64,000 nt of DNA from Carnobacterium mobile DSM 4848 (GCF_000744825.1 NZ_JQMR01000001.1:620001-684000); one strand, 5' to 3'; shown: positions 30,031-38,838, numbered from the stretch's first letter. A program made the numbers and translations. The notes: generated by a model from the sequence alone, not told the origin.

Positions 30031-31260
30031 TTATATTAATGTTATAGATTGGCTCTTAGAGGCCGTGTACGCATAGTCGTACTTGGTATGGTTCCTCACC
30101 ATGGAATGCATACATTTCAGTAGTTTGTTCATGCAGGCTACGACTGCAACCTTGTCCTTCTTGGGGACGGGTTGCTTTTTTAATTTATAATAATAATCTA
30201 CGATATGATTCGGTGCAGATTTCTGTTGGCGTATCATATTGCGCACGCTAAAAAACAAAATTTTCCTCCCTTTCGGATTGCCACGTTTATTGATATGGTC
30301 CTTGCCTGTATAATTGCCAGATTGGTACCTGCGGATATCAATGCCCACAAAGGCATTCAGCTGATTGGACGTTTCAAATCGCCGCACGTCGCCCAGTTCC
30401 CCGATCAATAAGGCTGAGGACAGTTCACCAATCCCTGGAATTGTGATGTATAAATCGTGTTCAGGCAGTTCTCTCGCCATATCTATCATCTGGTCTTGGA
30501 GTGCTTCCTTTTGGAGGAGTAGGTCCTGAAGTCTTTCCGCATAATAAATGGTCTTTTGACAATGGACACTATTTTCGGTCACAGCTGGATAAGCATCCTG
30601 TGCCAAATTGATTAATTCTTCCGCCTTCTTGCGGGCCCGATTTTCAGAGATGTTTTTCCGGGTAGATTTAAGGAATAAGTTTTTTATTTTAGTCGGTGTG
30701 GACCGCAAGACGAGGTCGGGGTGTGGGAACAGACTAATCAACGTCAAGGCGTAAGAGTTGATCCGGCTCGAGAAAAACTGTTCCAGCTCTGGGAATACCA
30801 GTTGGAGACAGTTGTGCAAGTGCATACGCATTCGTTTGACTTCTTCCTCCACCTCTTGATAGAAGCGGGATAAATCGCGCAGGTCTTGGTAGACATCTTT
30901 CTGCACCACCTTCGATGTCCGTCTTTTCCCGGCATGGGTTTGCGCCAACTTGTGGGCGTCTTGTTTGTCGGTCTTCCAGCTCCTCAAAGTATCTTCTTCC
31001 AGTTGTTTCTTGGCCTGAAGCGGGTTTAGCAGGGCATAGGGCAGATCGTTCTTTTGACAGAAGGATTCTACCGGTCGTGAATAGACGCCTGTAGCTTCAA
31101 AAACCACTTCCGGAGTCTGCGGCAGATTCTGTATTTCATTCAACAGGATGTCAAAACCTGTTCTTGTGTGTGCAACGATGCCTTCCCATAAGCAAGTGTT
31201 GCTTTCATAGATTACAGCGTAGCTTTTCTTCATGGAAACGTCTAGCGCTACTACAAACAT
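30031..31260 (-). CDS. IS110-family transposase (DEDD recombinase)
   Basis: A 409-residue recombinase. The RuvC-like domain has Asp7 (VALDVSMKK), Glu55 (VFEATGVY), Asp98 and Asp101 (TDKQDAHKL), the full DEDD set. A coiled-coil middle (about 130-270) leads to the Transposase_20 domain with IPGIGELSSALLIGELGD and the candidate catalytic Ser314 (RRYQSGNYTGK). It is full length and intact. Such enzymes use a bridge RNA made from the element's non-coding end to choose target and donor. Confidence 0.93.
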   Translation of the reverse strand: MFVVALDVSMKKSYAVIYESNTCLWEGIVAHTRTGFDILLNEIQNLPQTPEVVFEATGVYSRPVESFCQKNDLPYALLNPLQAKKQLEEDTLRSWKTDKQDAHKLAQTHAGKRRTSKVVQKDVYQDLRDLSRFYQEVEEEVKRMRMHLHNCLQLVFPELEQFFSSRINSYALTLISLFPHPDLVLRSTPTKIKNLFLKSTRKNISENRARKKAEELINLAQDAYPAVTENSVHCQKTIYYAERLQDLLLQKEALQDQMIDMARELPEHDLYITIPGIGELSSALLIGELGDVRRFETSNQLNAFVGIDIRRYQSGNYTGKDHINKRGNPKGRKILFFSVRNMIRQQKSAPNHIVDYYYKLKKQPVPKKDKVAVVACMNKLLKCMHSMVRNHTKYDYAYTASKSQSITLI

Positions 31261-31450
31261 GTTTTTCTCCTCGCTTTCTTTTTGTTTGAAAGACCCTCAC
31301 TGATTCATTTCGATTCCCATTTCCTTTACACGGACTCACGGTCCCACATACTTAAAACTGATTCTGAAATGACAGTGAAGGAGCTCGGTTTTTGATTCGG
31401 ACTCGAAGTCCTGGAGGCTACGGTCGAGCTTCCTTTCACCACTACTATAT
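31261..31450 (-). ncRNA. Candidate bridge RNA region of the IS110 element
   Basis: Non-coding leader of the transposase. Minus-strand transcript: an outer stem GAAGCTCG/CGAGCTCCTTC (about 31431-31377) enclosing hairpin GGACTTCGAGTCC (31411-31399), then hairpin GGACCGTGAGTCC (31344-31332). Two hairpins with a shared GGAC/GTCC stem and different loops fit the two-loop plan of IS110 bridge RNAs, but guide loops were not matched to the element ends. Confidence 0.5.
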
Positions 31451-31479
31451 CCCAAAAAAAGAAAATAGCAGGCAGGAAC

Positions 31480-31790
31480 CCCCGTCGGGGTTTCTACCTA
31501 CTAATCTTAGTATGTTTTGCATATCCGAATGTTTATGCTAGAACGTGTTCCAAAAAGCAGGTCCAACGTCCACTTTGTCATGCCTGTAGTAGCTTTAGCT
31601 ACGTACAGATTTGATACACTTAGGCGCTAGCTTAAAGTGATTCTATTAAATACTCGGTTGTCGTGTGACCATACTGCGCTTATTCGTTCCAGTTGCCTTA
31701 GTCCTTGCAGCTTTAGCTGCTTAGGGATACGGTATGCGAGGTAGAAGATTCGGGTCTAAACGCTTTTTGTCTTACTCCCTTTATTTGGAT
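31480..31790. other. Structured intergenic region of unknown kind
   Basis: No gene. It holds a GC-rich hairpin AACCCC/GGGGTT (near 31479-31495) and three further stems: CTGTAGTAGC/GCTACGTACAG around TTTA (31584-31608), CACTT/AAGTG (31617-31639) and CCTTGCAGC/GCTGCTTAGG around TTTA (31703-31725). Two stems share the core AGCTTTAGCT. It may be a non-coding RNA or a dispersed genomic repeat. Confidence 0.5.
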
Positions 31791-31792
31791 CT

Positions 31793-32221
31793 TTAAAGAG
31801 TATCATCAGCGATTGTTTTGATCGTTACCGTCTGGCTGCCAATCAGTAATTTAGAGACAGGGCAGCGTTTTTCAGCTTCTTTTATAAGGTTATCGGCTTC
31901 ATCGAATGGCATACCTTTCACTTGTGCTAAAGCAAGAACATTAAAGTAAAAGCCAATTCCTGAAGGTTCTCGCATAAAATCAACTTGTACTTCTACACGA
32001 CTCTGATTCTTTTTCCCTCTAGCTTTTAATAGGGATTGAATCGTAGCGTTTAGACAAGTACTTAAAGAAAGACCTAATAGTTCTTCAGGGTTTGTTCCTG
32101 GAGCAGATGAAGTTGGACTTGAAACTGTTACTTTCAATTCATCATTTTTAACATATGCAACTCCGTTTACACCATCTTCGTTCACCATTTCGGCATGAAA
32201 TAAGCTGCCGGATTGCCCCAT
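31793..32221 (-). CDS. OsmC/Ohr-family peroxide-reducing protein
   Basis: A 142-residue OsmC-fold protein with both conserved cysteines: one in LSTCLNATI (about residue 57) and one in KRCPVSKLL (about residue 121). OsmC and Ohr proteins reduce organic hydroperoxides with these thiols. It lies 29 bp after a YbjN-like gene and is likely co-transcribed. Confidence 0.85.
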   Translation of the reverse strand: MGQSGSLFHAEMVNEDGVNGVAYVKNDELKVTVSSPTSSAPGTNPEELLGLSLSTCLNATIQSLLKARGKKNQSRVEVQVDFMREPSGIGFYFNVLALAQVKGMPFDEADNLIKEAEKRCPVSKLLIGSQTVTIKTIADDTL

Positions 32222-32250
32222 AGTCTCACTCCTTTTACAGTTAGTCTTCT

Positions 32251-32688
32251 TTATTCAGATTTAGTCGGGTTAATGACTGCTTCAATATGTGGAATAACAG
32301 CTTTTGCTATGGTAGATCCTGTTACCAGCATTTCATAGAGAGGCTGAACATCAGTGGAAGTTCTGCTGAGCAATCGCATATAAATCTCTCCATCGCCGCC
32401 CATGCACACGCGGTAATAACCGGAACGCAGCTCATTCAGTTCATTGAGCCCTTCTAAAACAGCAGCTTTTTTATTAAAATCTGATACAAATGCTAATTGG
32501 TGATAAACGATTTGATAATCTATAATGCCTTCTCCTGTATCAAAGACGATCCCAAATGGTAAAGCTTGCTGTTTAGTGATTTGAAACTTACCATTATATA
32601 ACGTTTGGCCATTATCAATTACTTTTTTTGCTAAAGGAATTTGTTTCTCTTTTAAAATCATTTCGAATTGATCTGTAATTTTAGACAA
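32251..32688 (-). CDS. YbjN-like protein of unknown function
   Basis: A 145-residue soluble protein. Its layout (alternating strands and helices, FQITKQQALPFGIVFD, YRVCMGGDGEIYMRL) resembles the YbjN / type III chaperone-like fold, but the match is by eye. It leads the osmC-like gene, which hints at a role in stress response; no catalytic motif was seen. Confidence 0.6.
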   Translation of the reverse strand: MSKITDQFEMILKEKQIPLAKKVIDNGQTLYNGKFQITKQQALPFGIVFDTGEGIIDYQIVYHQLAFVSDFNKKAAVLEGLNELNELRSGYYRVCMGGDGEIYMRLLSRTSTDVQPLYEMLVTGSTIAKAVIPHIEAVINPTKSE

Positions 32689-32974
32689 TTGAATACCTCA
32701 TTTCATTTTCCTAATCGTATTTTCATCATAAGTATAACGTATATAATCAAGGAAATACAAGTTTATCAAAGAAGTTTTCAAAAACAAAAAATGACTCAAT
32801 ACTTTAAGAAAGTCCGCATTTACAGCAACAACAAACGTTTGTTGTTGTTTATTCCATTGCATCTTCTTTTAACGTTGTATTCCTATGAAGTGCAACGTTA
32901 GCTTGTTTTTCCGTAACAGCATTTTTCTCGCCTCTTTTATGTAGACACCCTATCAGGATTAATTTTTAAAGGCT
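32689..32974. other. Intergenic region with two palindromes
   Basis: Apart from the promoter zone of the YbjN-like gene this stretch holds a perfect 22-bp palindrome at 32826-32847 (arm CAACAACAAAC) and an 8-bp inverted repeat TAACGTTG/CAACGTTA at 32870-32900. Neither is a convincing terminator for the minus-strand gene on its right. A 77-codon plus-strand frame here has no ribosome site. Confidence 0.5.
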
Positions 32975-33544
32975 TTATTTTTTTAGACTTTCTAAAATAC
33001 TCATAGCTTGCAGATAATCCGGATTGATAGATCCATCTATATTTTCTTTCACAAGTTGGTAGCCAAATGATTCGTATAGACCGACCGCCGCATGACTCCA
33101 GGTTTGCGTATGTAGATAAATCGGTTGGTCCTCACCGTATTGTTGTAATAATTTGGTCGCTTCGCTGACTAGAATAGTAGCCAAACCGTGCCCTTGAAAT
33201 TCTGGTTTGACTGCTAACCAATGAAGAAGCGGAACGCTCTTTCCTGCGACTTCTTTCCACCAAGCACTGCAAGTAGCTACTTTTTCGCCGTTTTCTGTTT
33301 CGATAAATAGCATTCTTTTTCTTAATTCTTCAGGGTAAGGAGCAAAAGCTTTATCAAAATATGCATGTGCAGCATTTACTTCGTCAAATTCTAAAACTGA
33401 ACACTCAATTTCAGCCCAGGCCTTTTCATCTTCTGGTTGGTAAGTAGTGATTTTAAACTCTGCTGGCAGTTTTTTTTCCCTTATGGGCAAACCAGCTGGA
33501 CGTTTCATCCAAAATTCAACATATGGAATTGTTTTATCTAACAT
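32975..33544 (-). CDS. GNAT-family N-acetyltransferase
   Basis: A 189-residue acetyltransferase with the acetyl-CoA loop VKPEFQGHGLATILVSEA and a following helix. The start is ATG 33544, 8 bases after AAGGAG; a reading that begins 22 codons earlier lacks such a site. The substrate is unknown. Confidence 0.82.
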   Translation of the reverse strand: MLDKTIPYVEFWMKRPAGLPIREKKLPAEFKITTYQPEDEKAWAEIECSVLEFDEVNAAHAYFDKAFAPYPEELRKRMLFIETENGEKVATCSAWWKEVAGKSVPLLHWLAVKPEFQGHGLATILVSEATKLLQQYGEDQPIYLHTQTWSHAAVGLYESFGYQLVKENIDGSINPDYLQAMSILESLKK

Positions 33545-33703
33545 TTTCACAGCTCCTTCAATATTTATCGCTTTTATTTTCATCTGTTTTTGGATAATAC
33601 TACTCAGCAAGAATCACAACCTGGAGTATTTCATTCCAAACATATTCTAGCAGTTTCACGAGGAGTTGTCACATTTTCTCTGTATTCCGGAGAATAGGGT
33701 ATC

Positions 33704-33768
33704 TAAAAAAAACACAAAATGATCTTTAATCCGTTAGCAAAGTAACAAAGAAAAGATCATTCGTTTTA
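33704..33768 (-). terminator. Terminator after the metal ATPase gene
   Basis: Minus-strand stem AATGATCTTT with AAAGATCATT around a loop of 24 bases, followed by a T-rich run. Confidence 0.8.
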
Positions 33769-33835
33769 TTCATATAAAGTAAAAATCTATGTGCCTAGCC
33801 TAAAAACAATTTATCTGATTTTTTGAACAGTTCAG

Positions 33836-35770
33836 TTACTTTTTAGATACCAACATCCGAAGCCCATTTAGTATAACGACTAACGTACTCCCTTCATGAA
33901 TAATCACACTGATTGCAATATTTGATAATCCTAAGAAATTGGCTACGACTAAAAAGATAACAACCGCCATTGAAAAGATAATATTTTGCCAAATAATACG
34001 GCTCATTTTTGAAGAAGTTTTATGAGATTGTACCAACTTAGATAAATCATTTTGCATCAAGACTAGATCAGAGACATCTACGGCCACATCTGTACCATCT
34101 CCCATCGCAATTCCGACATCTGCGTTGACTAAAGCAGGTGCATCGTTCACGCCATCTCCAACCATGGCCGTCACACCATATTTTTCTTTTTGCTCGTCTA
34201 TAATTCTAGATTTGTCTTCCGGCATGACATTAGCAATAACTTCATCTATCCCTAACTGTTTGGCGACAGCTTTTCCAGTCATTTCCGAATCGCCTGTAAT
34301 TAAAGTAGTGTGTATCCCTTGTTGTTTAAAGTAATCAATCGTTGCTTTTGCCTGTTTATTCGGCACATCCATCAGAGCTATCAGGCCGAGAACTTTATTA
34401 TCTTCAGCTACATATACAACCGTCTTTCCTTCAGTAGCCCATTCAGTATTTAGACGGGTATATTCATCAGAGACACCCTCAAACGAAGTAGGCTTGCCTA
34501 TACGATAGGTATGTCCGTCATACTCTCCTTCCAAGCCTTTTCCGAGCTGGTTATTTGCTTGGATGTTTAATTTGTTTTTAGCTTTGAACTTATTTAAAAT
34601 GGCGTCTGCTAAAGGATGATTTGATTCTTTTTCAAGAGCTACGACGATATCGATCATCTTTTCTTGGTTTACAGCATCGGAAAAATAAGCATTTGTTACT
34701 ACGGGTTTTCCGCTAGTAAGCGTCCCCGTTTTATCAAAAGCAATTGCATCAATCCCAGCTAATTGAGACAGATAGGAACTTCCTTTTGACAGCACTCCTT
34801 TTTTAGCTAGATTAGAAGTTGCAGACAAAGTTGCAGATACAGTAGCTGCAGCTAAAGCACAAGGTGAAGCTGCAACTAAAAGTACTAAGCCTTTATACAG
34901 ACTTTCAGACCATGTCCAATTAAACAGGAACGGAGATAGCACAACCACTAACACTATAGCAACTAAAACAAATGTCACATATTTGGGCTCAAATTTTTGG
35001 ATAATACTAGCAGCTTTTGTCTGGTTGTTTTGGTTTTGGTTTACTAATTGTAAGATTTTTGAAAAAACTGTATCCTTGTTTTCTTTTGTTACTTCCATTG
35101 TAAAAGAACCTGTTCCATTAATCGTGCTTCCAAAAACCCCATCGCCTTTTGTTTTCTCCTTGGCGATACTTTCGCCATTAATAGAAGATTCATCAATCGA
35201 AGTAGTACCAGATACAATAATTCCATCAATTGGTATTTGATCCCCATTTAATACTTGAAGTCGGTCTCCAACTTTTAATGTGCTGACGTCTACAATTTTT
35301 GTGTCTCCATTAGGCATCATCAACCTAGCAGTTGTCGGGTTCATTTCAAGTAACTTTGTAATTTCTCTTTTGCTTCTTCCTTCAGCATACTCTTCTAGAA
35401 AATGAGCACCAGAAAAAATAAGAATCAATAGTGTTCCTTCCCAGAAATTTCCGATCAACGAAGCTCCAATCGCAGCTAAACCCATTAAAAGATGGGAGTT
35501 AGGTGCAAATCTTTTTTGAGCTTTAGTGTTTTCAATCGTTTCTCCGATTCCTTCAAGCACAACAACGTGATAACCAGCTGTGATCGTAGCCATTAAAAAG
35601 AGACTATTTTGCACTAGTTCTAAATCATTATTTAAAACTAACGCAATAAGTGCTAATACTAAACCAGAAAAATACAAAATAATCGGCATTTTCCCATGAT
35701 TATGGTTATGTGTGTGATCGTGATCATGACTATGTTTTTCTTGTGACGGGTTTTTTTGAATAGTATCCAT
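33836..35770 (-). CDS. P1B-4-type heavy-metal-exporting ATPase
   Basis: A 644-residue P-type ATPase. A His-rich tail (residues 13-25, His and Asp alternating) precedes six membrane segments. The metal site in the membrane is SPC (302-304), not CPC, and HEGST at about 625 lies in the last segments; this pair marks the P1B-4 group (Co, Fe(II), Zn or Cd export, as in PfeT and FrvA). Phosphorylated Asp346 (FDKTGTLT) and hinge GDGVNDAP are intact. Export of ferrous iron or zinc is the likely role; the exact metal cannot be read here. Confidence 0.88.
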   Translation of the reverse strand: MDTIQKNPSQEKHSHDHDHTHNHNHGKMPIILYFSGLVLALIALVLNNDLELVQNSLFLMATITAGYHVVVLEGIGETIENTKAQKRFAPNSHLLMGLAAIGASLIGNFWEGTLLILIFSGAHFLEEYAEGRSKREITKLLEMNPTTARLMMPNGDTKIVDVSTLKVGDRLQVLNGDQIPIDGIIVSGTTSIDESSINGESIAKEKTKGDGVFGSTINGTGSFTMEVTKENKDTVFSKILQLVNQNQNNQTKAASIIQKFEPKYVTFVLVAIVLVVVLSPFLFNWTWSESLYKGLVLLVAASPCALAAATVSATLSATSNLAKKGVLSKGSSYLSQLAGIDAIAFDKTGTLTSGKPVVTNAYFSDAVNQEKMIDIVVALEKESNHPLADAILNKFKAKNKLNIQANNQLGKGLEGEYDGHTYRIGKPTSFEGVSDEYTRLNTEWATEGKTVVYVAEDNKVLGLIALMDVPNKQAKATIDYFKQQGIHTTLITGDSEMTGKAVAKQLGIDEVIANVMPEDKSRIIDEQKEKYGVTAMVGDGVNDAPALVNADVGIAMGDGTDVAVDVSDLVLMQNDLSKLVQSHKTSSKMSRIIWQNIIFSMAVVIFLVVANFLGLSNIAISVIIHEGSTLVVILNGLRMLVSKK

Positions 35771-36100
35771 TTCTAGTGTCCTCCTATGAAATTATAATTA
35801 TGTACTCATTTGCCGTCAGACTATTATTCAGCAAATACCTCTTTATAAACTGCTACGCTTCTCCCCGTTTTTCCTAAAGCGTAATAGTTTTGGTTTACAT
35901 ATGAATGAATTTTCATATGAATATATGTTCATTATATCAATTTATGCTATTTTGTCAAGAGATTCGCTGGATAAAAAACAACTTAGAGGATAAGTTCATT
36001 CTGTAAAATTATCTGTAGACCAGCTCAACTTTAAAAGAAATTGGATAGTAGTTTACTGCTAGAGTGTGGAAACCAAACAGGATGCATCAGTTTTTTCAAT
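35771..36100. other. Intergenic region between metal ATPase and hydrolase genes
   Basis: Contains a leader of about 150 bases for the ATPase mRNA, with possible stems (ATTTGC/GCAAAT near 35810-35840) and an AGGAGG ribosome site, then the promoter and operator listed separately, then about 140 bp in which I see no feature. Confidence 0.4.
35900..35958 (-). promoter_or_regulatory. Metal ATPase promoter with two overlapping palindromes
   Basis: Minus-strand -35 TTGACA (35958-35953), 16-bp spacer, -10 TATAAT (35936-35931). Just downstream lie TATGAA-N6-TTCATA (35900-35917) and ATGAA-N6-TTCAT (35917-35932), both perfect and in the form bound by ArsR/SmtB-type metal sensors. Metal-induced expression is predicted. 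No sensor gene is nearby. Confidence 0.7.
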
Positions 36101-36102
36101 AC

Positions 36103-36152
36103 AAAAAACAGCTATTCTATTTCGTACAAGTACAATAGAATGGCTGTTTTTA
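36103..36152. terminator. Bidirectional terminator
   Basis: AAAACAGCTATTCTATT pairs with AATAGAATGGCTGTTTT with T runs on both sides; it ends the hydrolase transcript. Confidence 0.88.
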
Positions 36153-36173
36153 TTTGTTTACGTTAATAGGTCG

Positions 36174-36716
36174 TTAGTCAATCACTTCAGTATGGAAACA
36201 CCGTTTCATATGATTTAGCATTGTCTCTCCAAGATCGGTAAATGTGGCTGCACCTTGTTTGTGAATGACCGTTTTAAATCCTTCTGCATCTGCTCCTGAA
36301 ACCGTTAAAAAGTCACAAATATCTGTCGTGACCCCAACAACATGAACTTTTTCTACTTCTAATTTTCTTAGTTTTTCAGCTAAGTCAGTTTTAAAAAATG
36401 CATTATAGTTTGTTTTGGGCATATACATTACATTTTTATTTCCATTGTTGTCTTGGAACCACTCATTTAAATCTCCATACAACTCTTGCCCTTTTGTACC
36501 TATAATGTTATGAGGCGGCCACAGTTCAAAGTGTGAATCATTTGGATGGTGTGCATCCATCGATACAACAACAACATTTTCCTCTGCTAAAAATCTTGTT
36601 GCTAACTCCTGAATATAAGGCACTATTTTTTGTGCTGGCTTACCAACAGTTAATGTTCCTTCATCCGCTACAAAATCATTACTCATATCCACAATTAATA
36701 AAGCTTCTTTTCCCAT
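36174..36716 (-). CDS. Isochorismatase-family cysteine hydrolase, nicotinamidase-like
   Basis: A 180-residue protein with the family's triad: Asp in LLIVDMSNDFV (about residue 10), Lys in MPKTNYNAFFKTDL and Cys in VTTDICDFLTVSGA. The metal-site pattern DAHHPNDSHFELWPPH is like that of nicotinamidases, which turn nicotinamide into nicotinate for NAD salvage. The start is ATG 36716 with AGGAG 10 bases upstream. Confidence 0.8.
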   Translation of the reverse strand: MGKEALLIVDMSNDFVADEGTLTVGKPAQKIVPYIQELATRFLAEENVVVVSMDAHHPNDSHFELWPPHNIIGTKGQELYGDLNEWFQDNNGNKNVMYMPKTNYNAFFKTDLAEKLRKLEVEKVHVVGVTTDICDFLTVSGADAEGFKTVIHKQGAATFTDLGETMLNHMKRCFHTEVID

Positions 36717-36729
36717 TATCAATCAACTC

Positions 36730-36970
36730 CTAAAAGTATTATGGTTTCACTATTCATACTATTTTCTAAAATAAGTATACCATAAGTAAAGATATCTTCA
36801 TGCACGTCAGGGAGAAGAGTACAAAAATAAAAAATTGTCGAAATACTGCAGCTAACAGGCAATGGAACTCAGCTTTACCTTAAAAGAAATACAGTTGGAT
36901 GGGATGTTCCATCATGAGAATCTGTAGCTGAAAATCCAACACATTGACATTATTTTTTCTCTTAAACTAT
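36730..36970. other. Intergenic region before the rplS terminator
   Basis: About 240 bp with no gene. It should hold the promoter of the hydrolase. A stretch near 36869-36905 (CAGCTTTACCTTAAAAGAAA) loosely resembles one near 36016-36045 (CAGCTCAACTTTAAAAGAAA), which may be chance or an old repeat. Confidence 0.3.
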
Positions 36971-36971
36971 T

Positions 36972-37024
36972 AAAAAAAGACAAAGAAAAAAGCCCTTGTA
37001 TCACAAGGACTTTTTTCTTTGTCT
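36972..37024 (-). terminator. Terminator after rplS
   Basis: Minus-strand GACAAAGAAAAAAGTCCTTG pairs with CAAGGGCTTTTTTCTTTGTC, followed by TTTTTTT; a very strong hairpin that ends the ribosomal block. Confidence 0.92.
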
Positions 37025-37053
37025 CAAACTTAGACAGTAAATCAAAAAATGGA

Positions 37054-37398
37054 TTATCTTCTGATTTCTTTAATACGAGCTGCTTTACCATGTAATGCAC
37101 GTAAGTAGTACAATTTAGCACGACGTACTTTACCAAAGCGGACAACTTCGATTTTTGCAACACGTGGAGTGTGTAATGGGAATGTACGCTCAACGCCTAC
37201 ACCATTAGAAATTTTACGAACTGTATACGTTTCGCTAATTCCTGCACCACGACGTTTGATTACCACGCCTTCAAATAATTGGATACGTTCTCTAGTACCC
37301 TCAACGATTCTTGCGTGAACACGGACAGTATCTCCTGGACGGAAAGCTGGAATATCTTCGCGCAATTGTTCGCTTGTAATTGATTCGATTAAGTTCAT
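37054..37398 (-). CDS. rplS: 50S ribosomal protein L19
   Basis: A 114-residue L19 at the 30S-50S interface. The start is ATG 37398 (MNLIESIT), behind AAGGAG; motifs [16 protein letters not shown] and [22 protein letters not shown] are typical. It is last in the block rimM-trmD-rplS. The 137-bp gap after trmD may hold a leader that regulates it, but I could not confirm one. Confidence 0.96.
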   Translation of the reverse strand: MNLIESITSEQLREDIPAFRPGDTVRVHARIVEGTRERIQLFEGVVIKRRGAGISETYTVRKISNGVGVERTFPLHTPRVAKIEVVRFGKVRRAKLYYLRALHGKAARIKEIRR

Positions 37399-37535
37399 TA
37401 TTTTTTTCTCCTTCCAACAACTATTCATATATCTCTATTCAGACACAGCGGAATACCGTTATTTCAGCAGGCTTTACCCACTCACCAAAATAGTTTACCA
37501 TATTCAAAAATAGGTGTAAAGTAAATTTCCTTTTT

Positions 37536-38279
37536 TTAACCTATTTCTTGTTCTTTTTTTATTTCATCCAGCCATTTTGTTTGTTCTGTTGTCAATTCCA
37601 GATTTTCGAGCATATCTGGACGTCTCAAATAAGTACGGCGTAAGGATTCTTTTTCCTGCCATTCGGCAATGTTTTTATGGTTTCCACTGAGTAAAACATC
37701 TGGAACTTTCATGCCGCGGTAATCTGCTGGTCTCGTATATTGCGGATGTTCCAATAACCCGGTAGAGTGTGAATCTGTTTTAGCAGACTCTTCATTTCCA
37801 AGTACTTCCGGCAGCAAGCGAACTGTGGCGTCAATCATGACCATTGCCCCTAATTCGCCACCTGTCAACACATAGTCGCCTAAAGAAATCTCATCCGTGA
37901 CTAAAGAGCGAATGCGTTCATCGTATCCTTCATAATGACCGCAGATGAAAACCAAATGTTCTTCTTCGGCTAGCTCTTCTGCTACTGATTGGGTAAAAGG
38001 CACACCAGCTGGATCTAGTAGTATCACTCTTTTTTTTGTTTCTGGAGTTTCTGATTGAATCGTATCTAATGCACTGAAAATCGGTTGGGCCGTTAATAAC
38101 ATACCCGCTCCGCCGCCATAAGGGTAGTCGTCTACATTACGGTGTTTGTTTTCTGAAAAATCACGAAAGTTCATCACAGAAATGGCTAATAAATTTTTAT
38201 CAATGGCTTTTCCTATGATCGATTCAGATAATGGCCCTTCAAACATTCTGGGAAATAAAGTCAAAATATCAATTTTCAT
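37536..38279 (-). CDS. trmD: tRNA (guanine-N1)-methyltransferase
   Basis: Methylates G37 of tRNAs that read CNN codons and so prevents frameshifts. It is a 247-residue SPOUT (knotted) enzyme; the AdoMet site reads [12 protein letters not shown] and [15 protein letters not shown]. Its ATG overlaps the rimM stop by one base (TAATG), showing coupled translation. Confidence 0.97.
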   Translation of the reverse strand: MKIDILTLFPRMFEGPLSESIIGKAIDKNLLAISVMNFRDFSENKHRNVDDYPYGGGAGMLLTAQPIFSALDTIQSETPETKKRVILLDPAGVPFTQSVAEELAEEEHLVFICGHYEGYDERIRSLVTDEISLGDYVLTGGELGAMVMIDATVRLLPEVLGNEESAKTDSHSTGLLEHPQYTRPADYRGMKVPDVLLSGNHKNIAEWQEKESLRRTYLRRPDMLENLELTTEQTKWLDEIKKEQEIG

Positions 38280-38806
38280 TAATCTAATAATCCTTCCATA
38301 ATATGGATCGTGACTAATTTTTTTTCTAAATCAACTTTTAATACGACTTCTTCGATATAAGGAATCAATAAATCCTTTTCGCCTTTACGTTGTACGACCC
38401 ACACATCATTTGCTCCTGGTGACAAAACTTCCGAAACTTTTCCTATTTCTGTTCCTTCTTCATCTTCAACCGTTAAACCAATAATTTGATGAAGATAATA
38501 TTCATTTTCTGGTAATTCTTTCAGCTGTTCTGAGCTTATTTTTAAAATGCCGTCCCGATACTTTTCTACATCATTAATATTCGGATGGTTTTCAAAAGAT
38601 AATAAATCGAATGTTTTGTGTTTGCGATGACTGGCAACAGTTAACTCAATCATTTTTTTCCCCGGCTGATCTAAAAATAATTTGGCTCCTTTTTTGTAAC
38701 GTTCTTCTGGAAAATCGGTTCTTGAAATTACCCGGACTTCGCCTTTGATCCCTTGTGTATTTACGATTTTTCCTACATTGTATAATTCTGCCACATTATC
38801 CCTCAT
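38279..38806 (-). CDS. rimM: Ribosome maturation factor RimM
   Basis: A 175-residue 16S rRNA processing factor that binds S19 in the maturing 30S head. N-terminal RimM barrel ([18 protein letters not shown]) and C-terminal PRC barrel ([18 protein letters not shown]) are present. An extended -10 (TGGTACAAT at 38835 down to 38827) precedes it, after the khpA terminator. Confidence 0.96.
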   Translation of the reverse strand: MRDNVAELYNVGKIVNTQGIKGEVRVISRTDFPEERYKKGAKLFLDQPGKKMIELTVASHRKHKTFDLLSFENHPNINDVEKYRDGILKISSEQLKELPENEYYLHQIIGLTVEDEEGTEIGKVSEVLSPGANDVWVVQRKGEKDLLIPYIEEVVLKVDLEKKLVTIHIMEGLLD

Positions 38807-38826
38807 TCTCTTTTATTTTTGTCTTA

Positions 38827-38838
38827 TTTATTGTACCA
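38827..38838 (-). promoter_or_regulatory. Possible extended -10 promoter of rimM
   Basis: Minus strand TGG-TACAAT (-10 at 38835-38830), with only a weak -35. Being just after a terminator supports it. Confidence 0.4.

Larger units (their letters stand above)
29990..31460 (-). mobile_element. IS110-family insertion sequence
   Basis: One DEDD transposase gene, a short 3' end with an imperfect hairpin (CCCTCTTC/GGAAAAGGG at about 29999-30027), and a structured non-coding 5' stretch of some 190 bp. GC content is well above that of the flanking DNA. IS110 elements lack long terminal inverted repeats, so the ends are approximate. Confidence 0.7.

Noticed and set aside
32668-32901. A 77-codon plus-strand frame
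   Set aside because: No ribosome site; it spans the palindromes and the promoter zone of the YbjN-like gene.
35771-35925. A metal riboswitch (NiCo or yybP-ykoY) in the ATPase leader
   Set aside because: A GGGGAG-like word is present, but the remaining conserved loops of either class were not found.
36912-37193. A 93-codon minus-strand frame overlapping rplS
   Set aside because: It overlaps rplS and the terminator in another frame, and has no homology I can recognise.
37399-37535. An L19 leader RNA before rplS
   Set aside because: The stretch is the right place, but I could not identify the conserved pairing with confidence.
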